This document shows positions 1 to 5,531 of a stretch of DNA of 7,125 nucleotides, one piece after another. The translations under genes and the position numbers were made by a program. Within the stretch, counting starts at the first letter, position 1, and each line of letters begins with the position of its first letter. Under the pieces are notes generated by a model. The model saw only the letters and a list, made by a program, of their open reading frames with translations. It made no database searches and was not told where the DNA came from. The DNA is taken from assembly GCF_965137335.1 (NCBI RefSeq), contig NZ_CBCRZD010000053.1. One strand, written 5' to 3'. This DNA comes from Empedobacter stercoris. Lineage in GTDB: Bacteria; Bacteroidota; Bacteroidia; Flavobacteriales; Weeksellaceae.

Positions 1-91
1 ATATTTTTTTCACAAATCAAATTTAGCACTTGGCTAATCATTGGGGGATAGCCCCCAATGATTTTATTTGAGTTGCACTTATTTGTTGAAC
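1..91. mobile_element. Probable end of an insertion sequence, cut by the window edge
   Basis: Bases 71-91 match, at 18 of 21 positions, the reverse complement of bases 7036-7056. That right-hand segment lies at the 3' end of an IS3-like transposase gene. The shared core is AGTTGCACTTAT followed, after three differing bases, by TTGAAC. This suggests a terminal inverted repeat, with the element extending left out of the window. On the plus strand, frame 1 stays open from base 1 to a TAG at 49-51. Its short tail contains Ser-Thr-Trp, as does the tail of the right-hand transposase. On the minus strand, an open frame starts with ATG at 41 and runs off the left edge. The element could therefore point either way. 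The family is not certain because almost none of the coding region is visible. Confidence 0.5.
36..68 (+). terminator. GC-rich hairpin inside the left IS end, possible terminator
   Basis: A perfect 12-bp stem pairs bases 36-47 with 52-63 around the loop ATAG. Each arm carries a run of five G or five C, and the sequence TTTTATTT follows at 62-69. Read on the plus strand, this fits a Rho-independent terminator for a gene left of the window. It also covers the TAG at 49-51. Read on the minus strand, no T-run follows, but the ATG at 41-39 is buried in the 3' arm. That could hide a start codon from transcripts entering the element. The T-run favours the terminator reading. Confidence 0.5.
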
Positions 92-195
92 TTAGAAATT
101 TTCAAAAAAGAAAAAAAAATAACATTTTTTTAAAATTCATTTTCAATGGATTATCAAAACAATCGTCTGTTTTAGCTAAAAACATGTAAAATTAG
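92..195. other. AT-rich intergenic stretch with no recognisable feature
   Basis: This stretch lies between the left IS end and the tRNA promoter. It is dominated by A-runs and T-runs, notably around 106-120 and 124-132. I see no open frame of useful length, no RNA gene and no convincing repeat. If 91 is the edge of an insertion sequence, this is the first host DNA after the junction. No target-site duplication can be tested from one end. Confidence 0.5.
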
Positions 196-227
196 TTTTG
201 GAGAATTAAAAAACCTTTCTATATTTG
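196..227 (+). promoter_or_regulatory. Bacteroidota-type promoter for tRNA-Gln
   Basis: A -33 element TTTTG at 196-200 is followed, after 19 bases, by TATATTTG at 220-227. The latter is a perfect match to the TAnnTTTG -7 consensus known from Flavobacterium and Bacteroides. Transcription should start around 231-234, about 12 bases before the mature tRNA. Both elements match and the spacing lies in the known 17-23 range, so this is the best promoter in the window. Confidence 0.8.
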
Positions 228-244
228 CACAGCAATTAAGACAT

Positions 245-315
245 AGACCCATGGTGTAACGGTAGCACATCGGTTTTTGGTGCCGCTAGTTGGGGTTCGA
301 ATCCCTGTGGGTCTA
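245..315 (+). tRNA. tRNA-Gln, anticodon TTG
   Basis: This gene makes the tRNA that reads glutamine codons CAA and, by wobble, CAG. The cloverleaf folds over 71 bases. The 7-bp acceptor stem pairs 245-251 with 308-314, and the discriminator is A315. The D stem pairs 254-257 with 265-268. The anticodon loop at 275-281 carries TTG at 277-279. The T stem pairs 291-295 with 303-307 around the loop TTCGAAT. The terminal CCA is not encoded, so it must be added after transcription. The anticodon stem has a T-C mismatch at its outermost pair (270 and 286) and a T-G wobble at the innermost pair (274 and 282). It is a single gene with its own promoter and terminator, not part of a tRNA cluster. Confidence 0.93.
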
Positions 316-322
316 CTGATTT

Positions 323-354
323 AAGCTTCAATATACGTATTGAAGCTTTTTTTT
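323..354 (+). terminator. Rho-independent terminator of tRNA-Gln
   Basis: A perfect 11-bp stem pairs 323-333 with 338-348 around the loop TACG. It runs directly into eight T residues at 347-354. It begins 7 bases after the tRNA and ends 40 bases before the sigma-factor start, so it separates the two transcription units. Confidence 0.9.
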
Positions 355-369
355 ATGGATAAAATTTAC

Positions 370-377
370 TATATTTA
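370..377 (+). promoter_or_regulatory. Weak candidate -7 element for the sigma-factor gene
   Basis: TATATTTA at 370-377 matches the Bacteroidota -7 consensus TAnnTTTG except for the last base. It lies 17 bases before the ATG at 395. No TTG is seen at the expected distance upstream, where the terminator T-run lies. The imperfect match would suit a tightly controlled gene, or one read by another sigma factor. Confidence 0.35.
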
Positions 378-394
378 TAATAATTGATTTATAA

Positions 395-937
395 ATGACT
401 TTAGAAAACATAATTTTAGAAGCTAAAAAAGGAAAACGAAACGCTCAGAATGCTGTGATTGAGGTTTTGTGGAACAAAGTTTATTATTATGTTTATAGTA
501 AGATTAGAAACGAGGAAGAAGCAGAAGACATAGCGATAGAAACGTTTACTAAGGTTTTCAGTAAATTGAAATTATATAACGAAGATTTTGACTTTAAGAC
601 TTGGGTGATTTCTATTGCTCATAATACGATGATTGATCATATTAGAAAATCTCCTAAACTTAATATTTCAATTGATGATGAAACGAATCTACTCGAGATT
701 TTAGAAGATCATCCATCTCCTGAAGAACATCTGATACAGAAACAAGATAATGATACGCTAATAAAGGCCATTGCAAAGCTGAGAGAACCGTATCAGAAAA
801 TTATCGAATTGAGATACATCGAAGATAAAACCTATAAAGAGATTGCGGAGGAACTTAATTTAACCTTACCAAATGTTAAAGTTCGATTATTAAGAGCCAA
901 ACAATTGTTAACAGATGTGATGCAAAATAATATTTAG
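395..937 (+). CDS. RNA polymerase sigma factor, sigma-70 family, ECF type
   Basis: This cytoplasmic protein directs RNA polymerase to a set of promoters. The 180 residues contain only the two domains typical of ECF sigma factors. Region 2 covers about 23-86 and includes the acidic stretch EEAEDIAIETF and FKTWVISIAHNTMIDHIRK, which bind core polymerase and the -10 element. Region 4 covers about 122-172, with a helix-turn-helix at 147-168 (YKEIAEELNLTLPNVKVRLLRAK) that would bind the -35-like element. Length and domain order are normal for the class, and regions 1 and 3 are absent. The ATG at 395 gives a full N-terminus. No anti-sigma gene lies next to it. A cell-wall hydrolase and an outer-membrane barrel gene follow 51 bases downstream on the same strand, so a role in envelope control is possible but unproven. 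Its promoter targets cannot be read from the window. Confidence 0.93.
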   Translation: MTLENIILEAKKGKRNAQNAVIEVLWNKVYYYVYSKIRNEEEAEDIAIETFTKVFSKLKLYNEDFDFKTWVISIAHNTMIDHIRKSPKLNISIDDETNLLEILEDHPSPEEHLIQKQDNDTLIKAIAKLREPYQKIIELRYIEDKTYKEIAEELNLTLPNVKVRLLRAKQLLTDVMQNNI

Positions 938-988
938 TACATTTATTCGTTGAAAAGTTGTTGAAGTAAAATAGAAAAGAATATAGAA

Positions 989-1546
989 ATGAAGAAGCAT
1001 ATATACCTTACAACAATCCTAATGATAAGTTTGTTTTTAACATCTTGTGGAAGTAGCAAAGTAACTTCTTACAAAAAAACAGGTGCTAAAAAAGTATATT
1101 CTTCAACTAAAAAATCAGAAACTTCAGAAGTTTTTCGTTCTGTAAATGCAGATGATAGCGCTCCTCGTGACATTAATAAAATTCTAAAAACAGCCAAGTC
1201 TTATTTAGGTACACCTTATAAATATGGAGGAATTACTCGATCTGGTTTCGATTGTTCGGGATTAGTTTATGTAAGTTTTAAGGAAATGAAATTAGAATTA
1301 CCGCGTCGTTCGAGTGATCAAGCTGAGTATGGAAAAGAAATTAACATTAAAAATGTTAAAATAGGTGATCTGATTTTCTTTAATACTTCTGGAAATTCTA
1401 TTTCTCATGTGGGTATCGTAGAGCGTATTAATAACGATGGAGCAATCTATTTTGTACATTCTTCTACTTCAAAAGGTGTTATTATCTCTTCCCTTGATGA
1501 AAATTATTGGAAAACAAGATTTGTAAAAGCGGTTAGACTTTTATAA
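989..1546 (+). CDS. NlpC/P60 (C40) family peptidoglycan hydrolase lipoprotein
   Basis: This is a probable cell-wall endopeptidase that cuts peptide cross-links or stems in peptidoglycan, usually at D-Glu-meso-diaminopimelate bonds in this family. Residues 1-20 form a lipoprotein signal peptide with lipobox LTSC. Cys20 would be lipidated, so the protein should be anchored in a membrane facing the periplasm. A Ser/Lys-rich linker covers about 21-58. The NlpC/P60 domain fills about 60-185. Its catalytic Cys89 lies in DCSGLV, His140 lies in SHVGIV, and the third polar residue is His157 in VHSS. All three are present, so the enzyme should be active. The length is normal for small single-domain members of the family. 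No separate binding domain (SH3 or LysM) is seen. The next gene starts 8 bases after the stop, which points to co-transcription. Confidence 0.92.
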   Translation: MKKHIYLTTILMISLFLTSCGSSKVTSYKKTGAKKVYSSTKKSETSEVFRSVNADDSAPRDINKILKTAKSYLGTPYKYGGITRSGFDCSGLVYVSFKEMKLELPRRSSDQAEYGKEINIKNVKIGDLIFFNTSGNSISHVGIVERINNDGAIYFVHSSTSKGVIISSLDENYWKTRFVKAVRLL

Positions 1547-1554
1547 CTTGAAGT

Positions 1555-3381
1555 GTGTTTAATAAAAAAAATATATCATTAACATTTTTTGGATTTCTAT
1601 TTTTTAGTTTATCCATAGTTGTGAATGCACAAGATGACAGTATTAAAATTGATACCGTTAGGATAGAAAATAAATCTCATTCTAAATTCAGAAAACTTTA
1701 CGAAACATTATTGTTCAAGAAAAAACCAACAAGATTTCCTATTCAATACAATAATGCTGCTGAGAACGAAAAGTATCAAGGGAAGGTAATTCGAAACATA
1801 TATTACAAGACACAAGATCCTTTTGGTTACTCTTTACAAGATACGACTAGAGTACCTACAAAATGGATAGAAAGAGCTGGAAATACATTACACGGGAAAA
1901 CAAAACACTTTGTGTTGCGCCAAAATATGTTAGTTAAACCAGGCGAACGTTATGATTCATTAAAAGTAACAGAGTCAGAACGTCTAATTCGTGCAAATCG
2001 TTCTATTCGTCGTGTCGAAATCAAAGAAGAAGCTGTTGGAACAGATTCGGTTGATTTATATGTTAATTCGATAGATTCGTGGAGTATGTTTATTACAGGT
2101 TCCGTTTCAAGTTCAAAAGCAGGATTAAGAGTTCGTGAACGAAATTTTCTGGGGTTAGGACATGTATTTGATAATCGTTATCGTCACAATTATAAAACAG
2201 GAAATTCGCTTTATCAATTCAATTATACAGTGCCTAATATTGCACAAACTCGAATTATTGGTAATGTACGTTATTTTAAGAATGAAGATGATCATTATTC
2301 CAAATCGGTGAGTTTTGTACGTCCTTTTTATTCTCCTTTGGCGCATTATGCAGGAGGAGTTTCTGTTGGGCAAATTTATTTTAAAGATTCGTTAGATTTT
2401 GATAAACCAGTTTTAGAAAACAATCCATTTAAGTATAATTTTCAAGATTATTGGTTAGCGAGGGCTTTTCGAATAGATGATGGTCATTCCGAAAATATCA
2501 CTAACCTTATTGTTTCTGGTCGATTTTATGATCGTAATTATACGGAAACGCCTACAGAAGAAAATGATTCGGTTCATTTTTTTTCTGATCAAACCAATTA
2601 TTTAGTAGGTTTAGGAATTTCATCTAAACGATACATCAAAACAAAATATATTTTTAATTATGATATCGAAGAAGATATTGCAATTGGTAAAACTTTAGGA
2701 ATAATAGGCGGAATTCAGAATATTCGCCAAACAACTCGTTATTATTTAGGAGGGAAAGCTTCTGCGGGAGGTTTCTTGAATACCGGATTCTGGGGTTTTG
2801 GTGTTGAATTTGGAGGCTTTTTTAACAAAGGAAAATTCGAACAAAAAACCTTGTCAGTGGAAATGCAATATATGGCAAGATTAATCAATTGGGGAGATTG
2901 GAAATTCAGGAACTTCGTAAAGGCGAATTATTTATTGGGACATAATCGGATGGATTCACCCGCAGATCAACTCTCTCTTCATGAACATGATTATCTTGGA
3001 ATGGCTGGTTTTAAATCGGATAGAGATTTAACGGGGCAACAAAAATTGATGATAGAATATCAATTACAATCGTATTTACCATACGAATTTTTAGGATTTC
3101 GTATTTCACCTTATTTCAATGCTATGTTTGCAGCGATAGGGGATAGCAAAAAATTTATTTTGAATAATAACCCGATTTATTCGCGTTTTAGTATAGGTGT
3201 AATGTTGACAAATGATTATTTTGTATTTAACAATATTCGATTTTCATTGTCGTATTATCCGTCAATTCCAGGACAAGGTAATAACTTAATCAAAACTAAT
3301 TTATTAGATAATAGAGATTATCAAATGATGGATTTTGACTTCTCAAAACCTAATTATATTCGTTGGAATAGATGGGATTAA
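1555..3381 (+). CDS. Outer-membrane barrel protein with POTRA-like domain, BamA/TamA-like
   Basis: This is a predicted outer-membrane beta-barrel protein of 608 residues. A signal peptide (residues 1-25) has hydrophobic core FFGFLFFSLSIVV and probable cleavage after VNA. The start is GTG at 1555; the in-frame stop at 1549-1551 excludes anything longer, and the next in-frame Met is residue 125. Residues about 75-172 resemble a POTRA domain: GKVIRNIYYKTQDPFG, then LVKPGERYDSLKVTESERLIR and RRVEIKEE. From about 175 the chain alternates as expected for barrel strands, with NFLGLGH at 198-204, as in Omp85-type proteins. I do not see the VRGF motif of classical BamA, and the chain ends in Trp-Asp, not an aromatic residue. 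It is shorter than BamA, with one POTRA at most. Its substrate is unknown. It probably shares an operon with the hydrolase gene 8 bases upstream. Confidence 0.75.
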   Translation: MFNKKNISLTFFGFLFFSLSIVVNAQDDSIKIDTVRIENKSHSKFRKLYETLLFKKKPTRFPIQYNNAAENEKYQGKVIRNIYYKTQDPFGYSLQDTTRVPTKWIERAGNTLHGKTKHFVLRQNMLVKPGERYDSLKVTESERLIRANRSIRRVEIKEEAVGTDSVDLYVNSIDSWSMFITGSVSSSKAGLRVRERNFLGLGHVFDNRYRHNYKTGNSLYQFNYTVPNIAQTRIIGNVRYFKNEDDHYSKSVSFVRPFYSPLAHYAGGVSVGQIYFKDSLDFDKPVLENNPFKYNFQDYWLARAFRIDDGHSENITNLIVSGRFYDRNYTETPTEENDSVHFFSDQTNYLVGLGISSKRYIKTKYIFNYDIEEDIAIGKTLGIIGGIQNIRQTTRYYLGGKASAGGFLNTGFWGFGVEFGGFFNKGKFEQKTLSVEMQYMARLINWGDWKFRNFVKANYLLGHNRMDSPADQLSLHEHDYLGMAGFKSDRDLTGQQKLMIEYQLQSYLPYEFLGFRISPYFNAMFAAIGDSKKFILNNNPIYSRFSIGVMLTNDYFVFNNIRFSLSYYPSIPGQGNNLIKTNLLDNRDYQMMDFDFSKPNYIRWNRWD

Positions 3382-3421
3382 AATACAAATAGCTTGAAGA
3401 AATCTTCAAGCTATTTGTATT
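3382..3421. terminator. Long perfect hairpin between convergent genes, bidirectional terminator
   Basis: Bases 3382-3400 and 3403-3421 are perfect reverse complements (19 bp) separated by only AA. In practice the loop would open to at least four bases. The hairpin begins right after the stop codon of the barrel gene and lies 16 bases from the stop of the convergent permease gene. The outer part of the stem is AT-rich and gives a T-rich exit on the minus strand (GTATTTTAA). The plus-strand exit has no long T-run beyond the stem. Confidence 0.75.
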
Positions 3422-3436
3422 GAATAGTTGTATTTT

Positions 3437-4621
3437 TTATTTCACTTGTCTTGATACTATCCACGAAACTAAACTTCCTAAACCTAATACCGTTATAATA
3501 ACAGCAATAAAGTTTTCTACAGAAAATAGAAAAGGAAAAGGAACGGTTGCGGATGCCATTACCAATCCAAAATTAATTTGTAATAATCCAATTACCGAAG
3601 CAATTAATAAACCTGTTGTCATCGCAATAAAAGTAATGATAAATCCAGTTTGAAAGAAGATATTACGAATGTTTTTTCGTGATAAACCAAAACTATACAT
3701 GGTTTGTATTTCTTTCTTTTTATCTAAAATCAAGATGATAATTGTTCCTGCCAAATTAAAACACGCAATGATAATAACTAAAGTAAAAATCAGGTAACTA
3801 ATCAAGTTTTCCATATTCATCACTTTCAAGAAAGCTGAATCTAAATCTTGTCTAGTTTCAATTTTATAATTATCGCCTAATGCTTTTTGAAGTTGATTTT
3901 TCACTTCGTTAAACGACTTTTTACCTGTTGTTTTAACTTCAATCGAATAACATTGATCTTGATTCAAAAGTAATAATTCTTGCGCTAATCCAAGTGTTGT
4001 AAAAATATGTTTATCATATTGTTCATTCAACATAAAGACACCAACACTATACGCATCTTTACTCGTAAAAGCGTCACTTTCTTGTTTGATTAAACCAGTT
4101 CCTGCCTTTGGCATCATCAAATCTGCTGGCGTTATCGGATCGATATAAAGTTGCAAACGTTCTGCAATTCCATTCGAAACAATAAAATTATCCGCTCGTG
4201 TATAATCTAAATATTGTCCACCATAAATTACCGTATCCAAACGGGTAACTTTGGTAAAGTTTTCGTCTACACCTTTCAAGTAGGCAATATCTTGCTTTCC
4301 TTTGTAATTAATGTAGACTTTTTCTTCGATGATTTTTGAAAAAGCTTTAACCTCTTTTTGTTGTTTCAATTGATCCACAACAAAAGTTAAACTGTCTAAT
4401 ACTTTTCCTTTCGAAGGAGAGATTTTAATTTCAGGATTTACATTGCTATAATATTTTAAATTCATTTTTTCTAAACCCGAAAAAACGGATAAAATGATAA
4501 ACAAAGCAGCTGTAGCAACCAAAATAGCACCAACAGCAATCGATGTAATAATGTTTACAGCATTTGTATTCGTTTTCGAAAAAATGTAGCGTTTTGCAAT
4601 GTAAAGCGAAATGTTTCTCAT
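3437..4621 (-). CDS. ABC transporter permease, FtsX-like, LolC/LolE-type
   Basis: This inner-membrane permease is related to the LolC/LolE subunits, which release lipoproteins from the inner membrane to the LolA carrier. The 394 residues show the normal layout. A first membrane segment lies at about 22-48, followed by a large periplasmic domain at about 50-270. Three more membrane segments lie at about 272-298, 320-348 and 367-390. The cytoplasmic loop after the second segment, KKKEIQTMYSFGLSRKNIRN, matches the FtsX-family pattern KxxEIxxLxxxGxS, which contacts the ATPase. No ATPase (LolD) gene is adjacent. The start codon shares one base with the rbfA stop (TAATG), so translation is probably coupled. 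A MacB-type role is unlikely because no ATPase domain is fused. Substrate specificity cannot be read from the sequence. Confidence 0.88.
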   Translation of the reverse strand: MRNISLYIAKRYIFSKTNTNAVNIITSIAVGAILVATAALFIILSVFSGLEKMNLKYYSNVNPEIKISPSKGKVLDSLTFVVDQLKQQKEVKAFSKIIEEKVYINYKGKQDIAYLKGVDENFTKVTRLDTVIYGGQYLDYTRADNFIVSNGIAERLQLYIDPITPADLMMPKAGTGLIKQESDAFTSKDAYSVGVFMLNEQYDKHIFTTLGLAQELLLLNQDQCYSIEVKTTGKKSFNEVKNQLQKALGDNYKIETRQDLDSAFLKVMNMENLISYLIFTLVIIIACFNLAGTIIILILDKKKEIQTMYSFGLSRKNIRNIFFQTGFIITFIAMTTGLLIASVIGLLQINFGLVMASATVPFPFLFSVENFIAVIITVLGLGSLVSWIVSRQVK

Positions 4622-4980
4622 TATAAGATCGGATTATTTCCTTCTCCTCTTAACGCTTTGTCGATTTTATCCATTTCGTCTAACGAATTGTCTAAAATAA
4701 AAATTAATTCAGGTGTAATACGCATTTGTTTAGAAGCACTTTTTGATAAAATTCCTCTAAAAAACGGTGTATTTACTTTTATTTCCTTGAAGATTTCATC
4801 TTTTTGAGTGTTAGGGAAAATACTAACATAGATTTTAGAAACGCCTAAATCTGGTGTTACTTTTACTTCTGTAACACTAATCAAATTTCCTGGGAATTCC
4901 TTTACAGCCCATTTTCTAAAAGCTTCTGCTAATTCTTCTTGAAATAATTTACTTACTTTTTGTTGTCTATTGCTATCCAA
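4621..4980 (-). CDS. rbfA: Ribosome-binding factor A
   Basis: RbfA binds the 30S ribosomal subunit during late assembly and helps 16S rRNA 5'-end maturation; in other bacteria it is also needed for growth in the cold. The 119 residues match the family in length and order. NRQQKVSKLFQEEL opens the first helix. VTEVKVTPDLGVSKIYVSIF (36-55) forms the central strands of the KH-like fold. MRITPELIFILDNSLDEMDKID (86-107) is the family's signature C-terminal segment. The start is TTG at 4980. It is the only plausible start: an in-frame stop lies at 4995-4993, and the next in-frame Met (residue 86) would remove the fold. The stop TAA overlaps the permease start by one base. A weak start codon would keep output low. 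Confidence 0.93.
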   Translation of the reverse strand: MDSNRQQKVSKLFQEELAEAFRKWAVKEFPGNLISVTEVKVTPDLGVSKIYVSIFPNTQKDEIFKEIKVNTPFFRGILSKSASKQMRITPELIFILDNSLDEMDKIDKALRGEGNNPIL

Positions 4981-5003
4981 TTCTATTCGTTTTTATAAGA
5001 CTG

Positions 5004-5011
5004 TAAAATTA
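5004..5011 (-). promoter_or_regulatory. Weak candidate -7 element for rbfA and the permease gene
   Basis: On the minus strand this reads TAATTTTA, seven of eight to TAnnTTTG if only defined positions are scored loosely. It sits 23 bases before the TTG start. No clear TTG is seen at the -33 distance. It is the best candidate in the divergent gap between rbfA and the haemoglobin gene. Confidence 0.3.
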
Positions 5012-5036
5012 CTGCATTTTTTTGTGATTAAAAACA

Positions 5037-5069
5037 TTGATGAATTGAATTAAGTTCTTTGTAAATTTG
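5037..5069 (+). promoter_or_regulatory. Promoter of the truncated haemoglobin gene
   Basis: TTG at 5037-5039 is followed, after 22 bases, by TAAATTTG at 5062-5069, a perfect -7 match to TAnnTTTG. The last base of the element is only 5 bases before the ATG at 5075. The transcript would then start at or next to the start codon and be leaderless or nearly so. Confidence 0.6.
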
Positions 5070-5074
5070 TTTTA

Positions 5075-5473
5075 ATGAAAAAAGATATCGAAACTTCAGA
5101 AGATGTTGCTTTATTGGTAAATACGTTTTACGATAAAGTGCAAAAAGATGATGTCATTGGTTACTTTTTTTCGGAAGTTGCACAAGTAAATTGGGACGAA
5201 CATTTACCGCATATGATTCAGTTTTGGGAAACTGTTTTGTTGGGAAAAGCAACTTTTGAAGGTTGGCCAATGCGAACACATTTGGTTTTGAGTCAGAAAG
5301 AAAAATTAAAACCACATCATTTCGAACGTTGGATGGAATTGTGGTTTGGAATAATTGACGAAAATTTTGAAGGAGAGATTGCAAATGAAGCTAAAAATAG
5401 AGCGAAAATAATGCGCGATTTGATTCTTTTCAAAATTGACCAAATGGAACAAAAACAAGGTTTTATTCAATAA
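5075..5473 (+). CDS. Group III truncated haemoglobin
   Basis: This is a small soluble haem protein that binds oxygen or nitric oxide. Group III members such as Campylobacter Ctb are linked to peroxidase-like chemistry or to response to nitrosative stress. The 132 residues match the family in length. Aligned to Ctb from memory, the key haem-pocket residues are all present. B10 Tyr19 lies in NTFYDKV, E7 His43 in WDEHLPHM, the proximal F8 His69 in MRTHLVL, and G8 Trp86 in HFERWMELW. The FW pair at 50-51 is also typical. It has no signal peptide, so it acts in the cytoplasm. It stands alone between a divergent promoter region and its own terminator, with no reductase partner adjacent. No clear NO-responsive operator is visible upstream. 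The role in this host is inferred from the family. Confidence 0.92.
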   Translation: MKKDIETSEDVALLVNTFYDKVQKDDVIGYFFSEVAQVNWDEHLPHMIQFWETVLLGKATFEGWPMRTHLVLSQKEKLKPHHFERWMELWFGIIDENFEGEIANEAKNRAKIMRDLILFKIDQMEQKQGFIQ

Positions 5474-5507
5474 AAAAATGCAACTCTTAAAAGTTGCATT
5501 TTTTTTA
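5472..5507. terminator. Bidirectional Rho-independent terminator
   Basis: An 8-bp core pairs ATGCAACT (5478-5485) with AGTTGCAT (5492-5499) around a 6-base loop. An A-run at 5472-5477 extends the stem by pairing with the T-run at 5500-5506. The layout works in both directions, with a T-run leaving the stem on each strand. It serves the haemoglobin gene, whose TAA overlaps the A-run, and the convergent aldehyde dehydrogenase gene ending at 5532. Confidence 0.9.
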
Positions 5508-5531
5508 TGTTTGATCATGCTGATCGAAAAA

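Noticed and set aside
1..41. Minus-strand open frame starting at ATG 41 and running off the left edge, as a separate gene
   Set aside because: Only 13 codons are visible, with no recognisable motif; it is kept only as an alternative reading of the left IS end.
938..988. A separate promoter for the NlpC/P60 gene
   Set aside because: Several TTG triplets are present, but no TAnnTTTG-like element follows at a suitable distance.
2155..2373. Minus-strand open frame of 72 codons inside the barrel-protein gene
   Set aside because: It lies wholly within a well-supported gene on the other strand, has no recognisable domain and no promoter.
3420..3653. Plus-strand open frame of 77 codons at the end of the permease gene
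   Set aside because: It is antisense to the conserved last membrane segments of the permease, and its composition mirrors that coding strand.
5513..5525. Small inverted repeat GATCA-TGC-TGATC after the haemoglobin terminator
   Set aside because: Five base pairs with no T-run; expected by chance in AT-rich DNA and next to a much stronger terminator.
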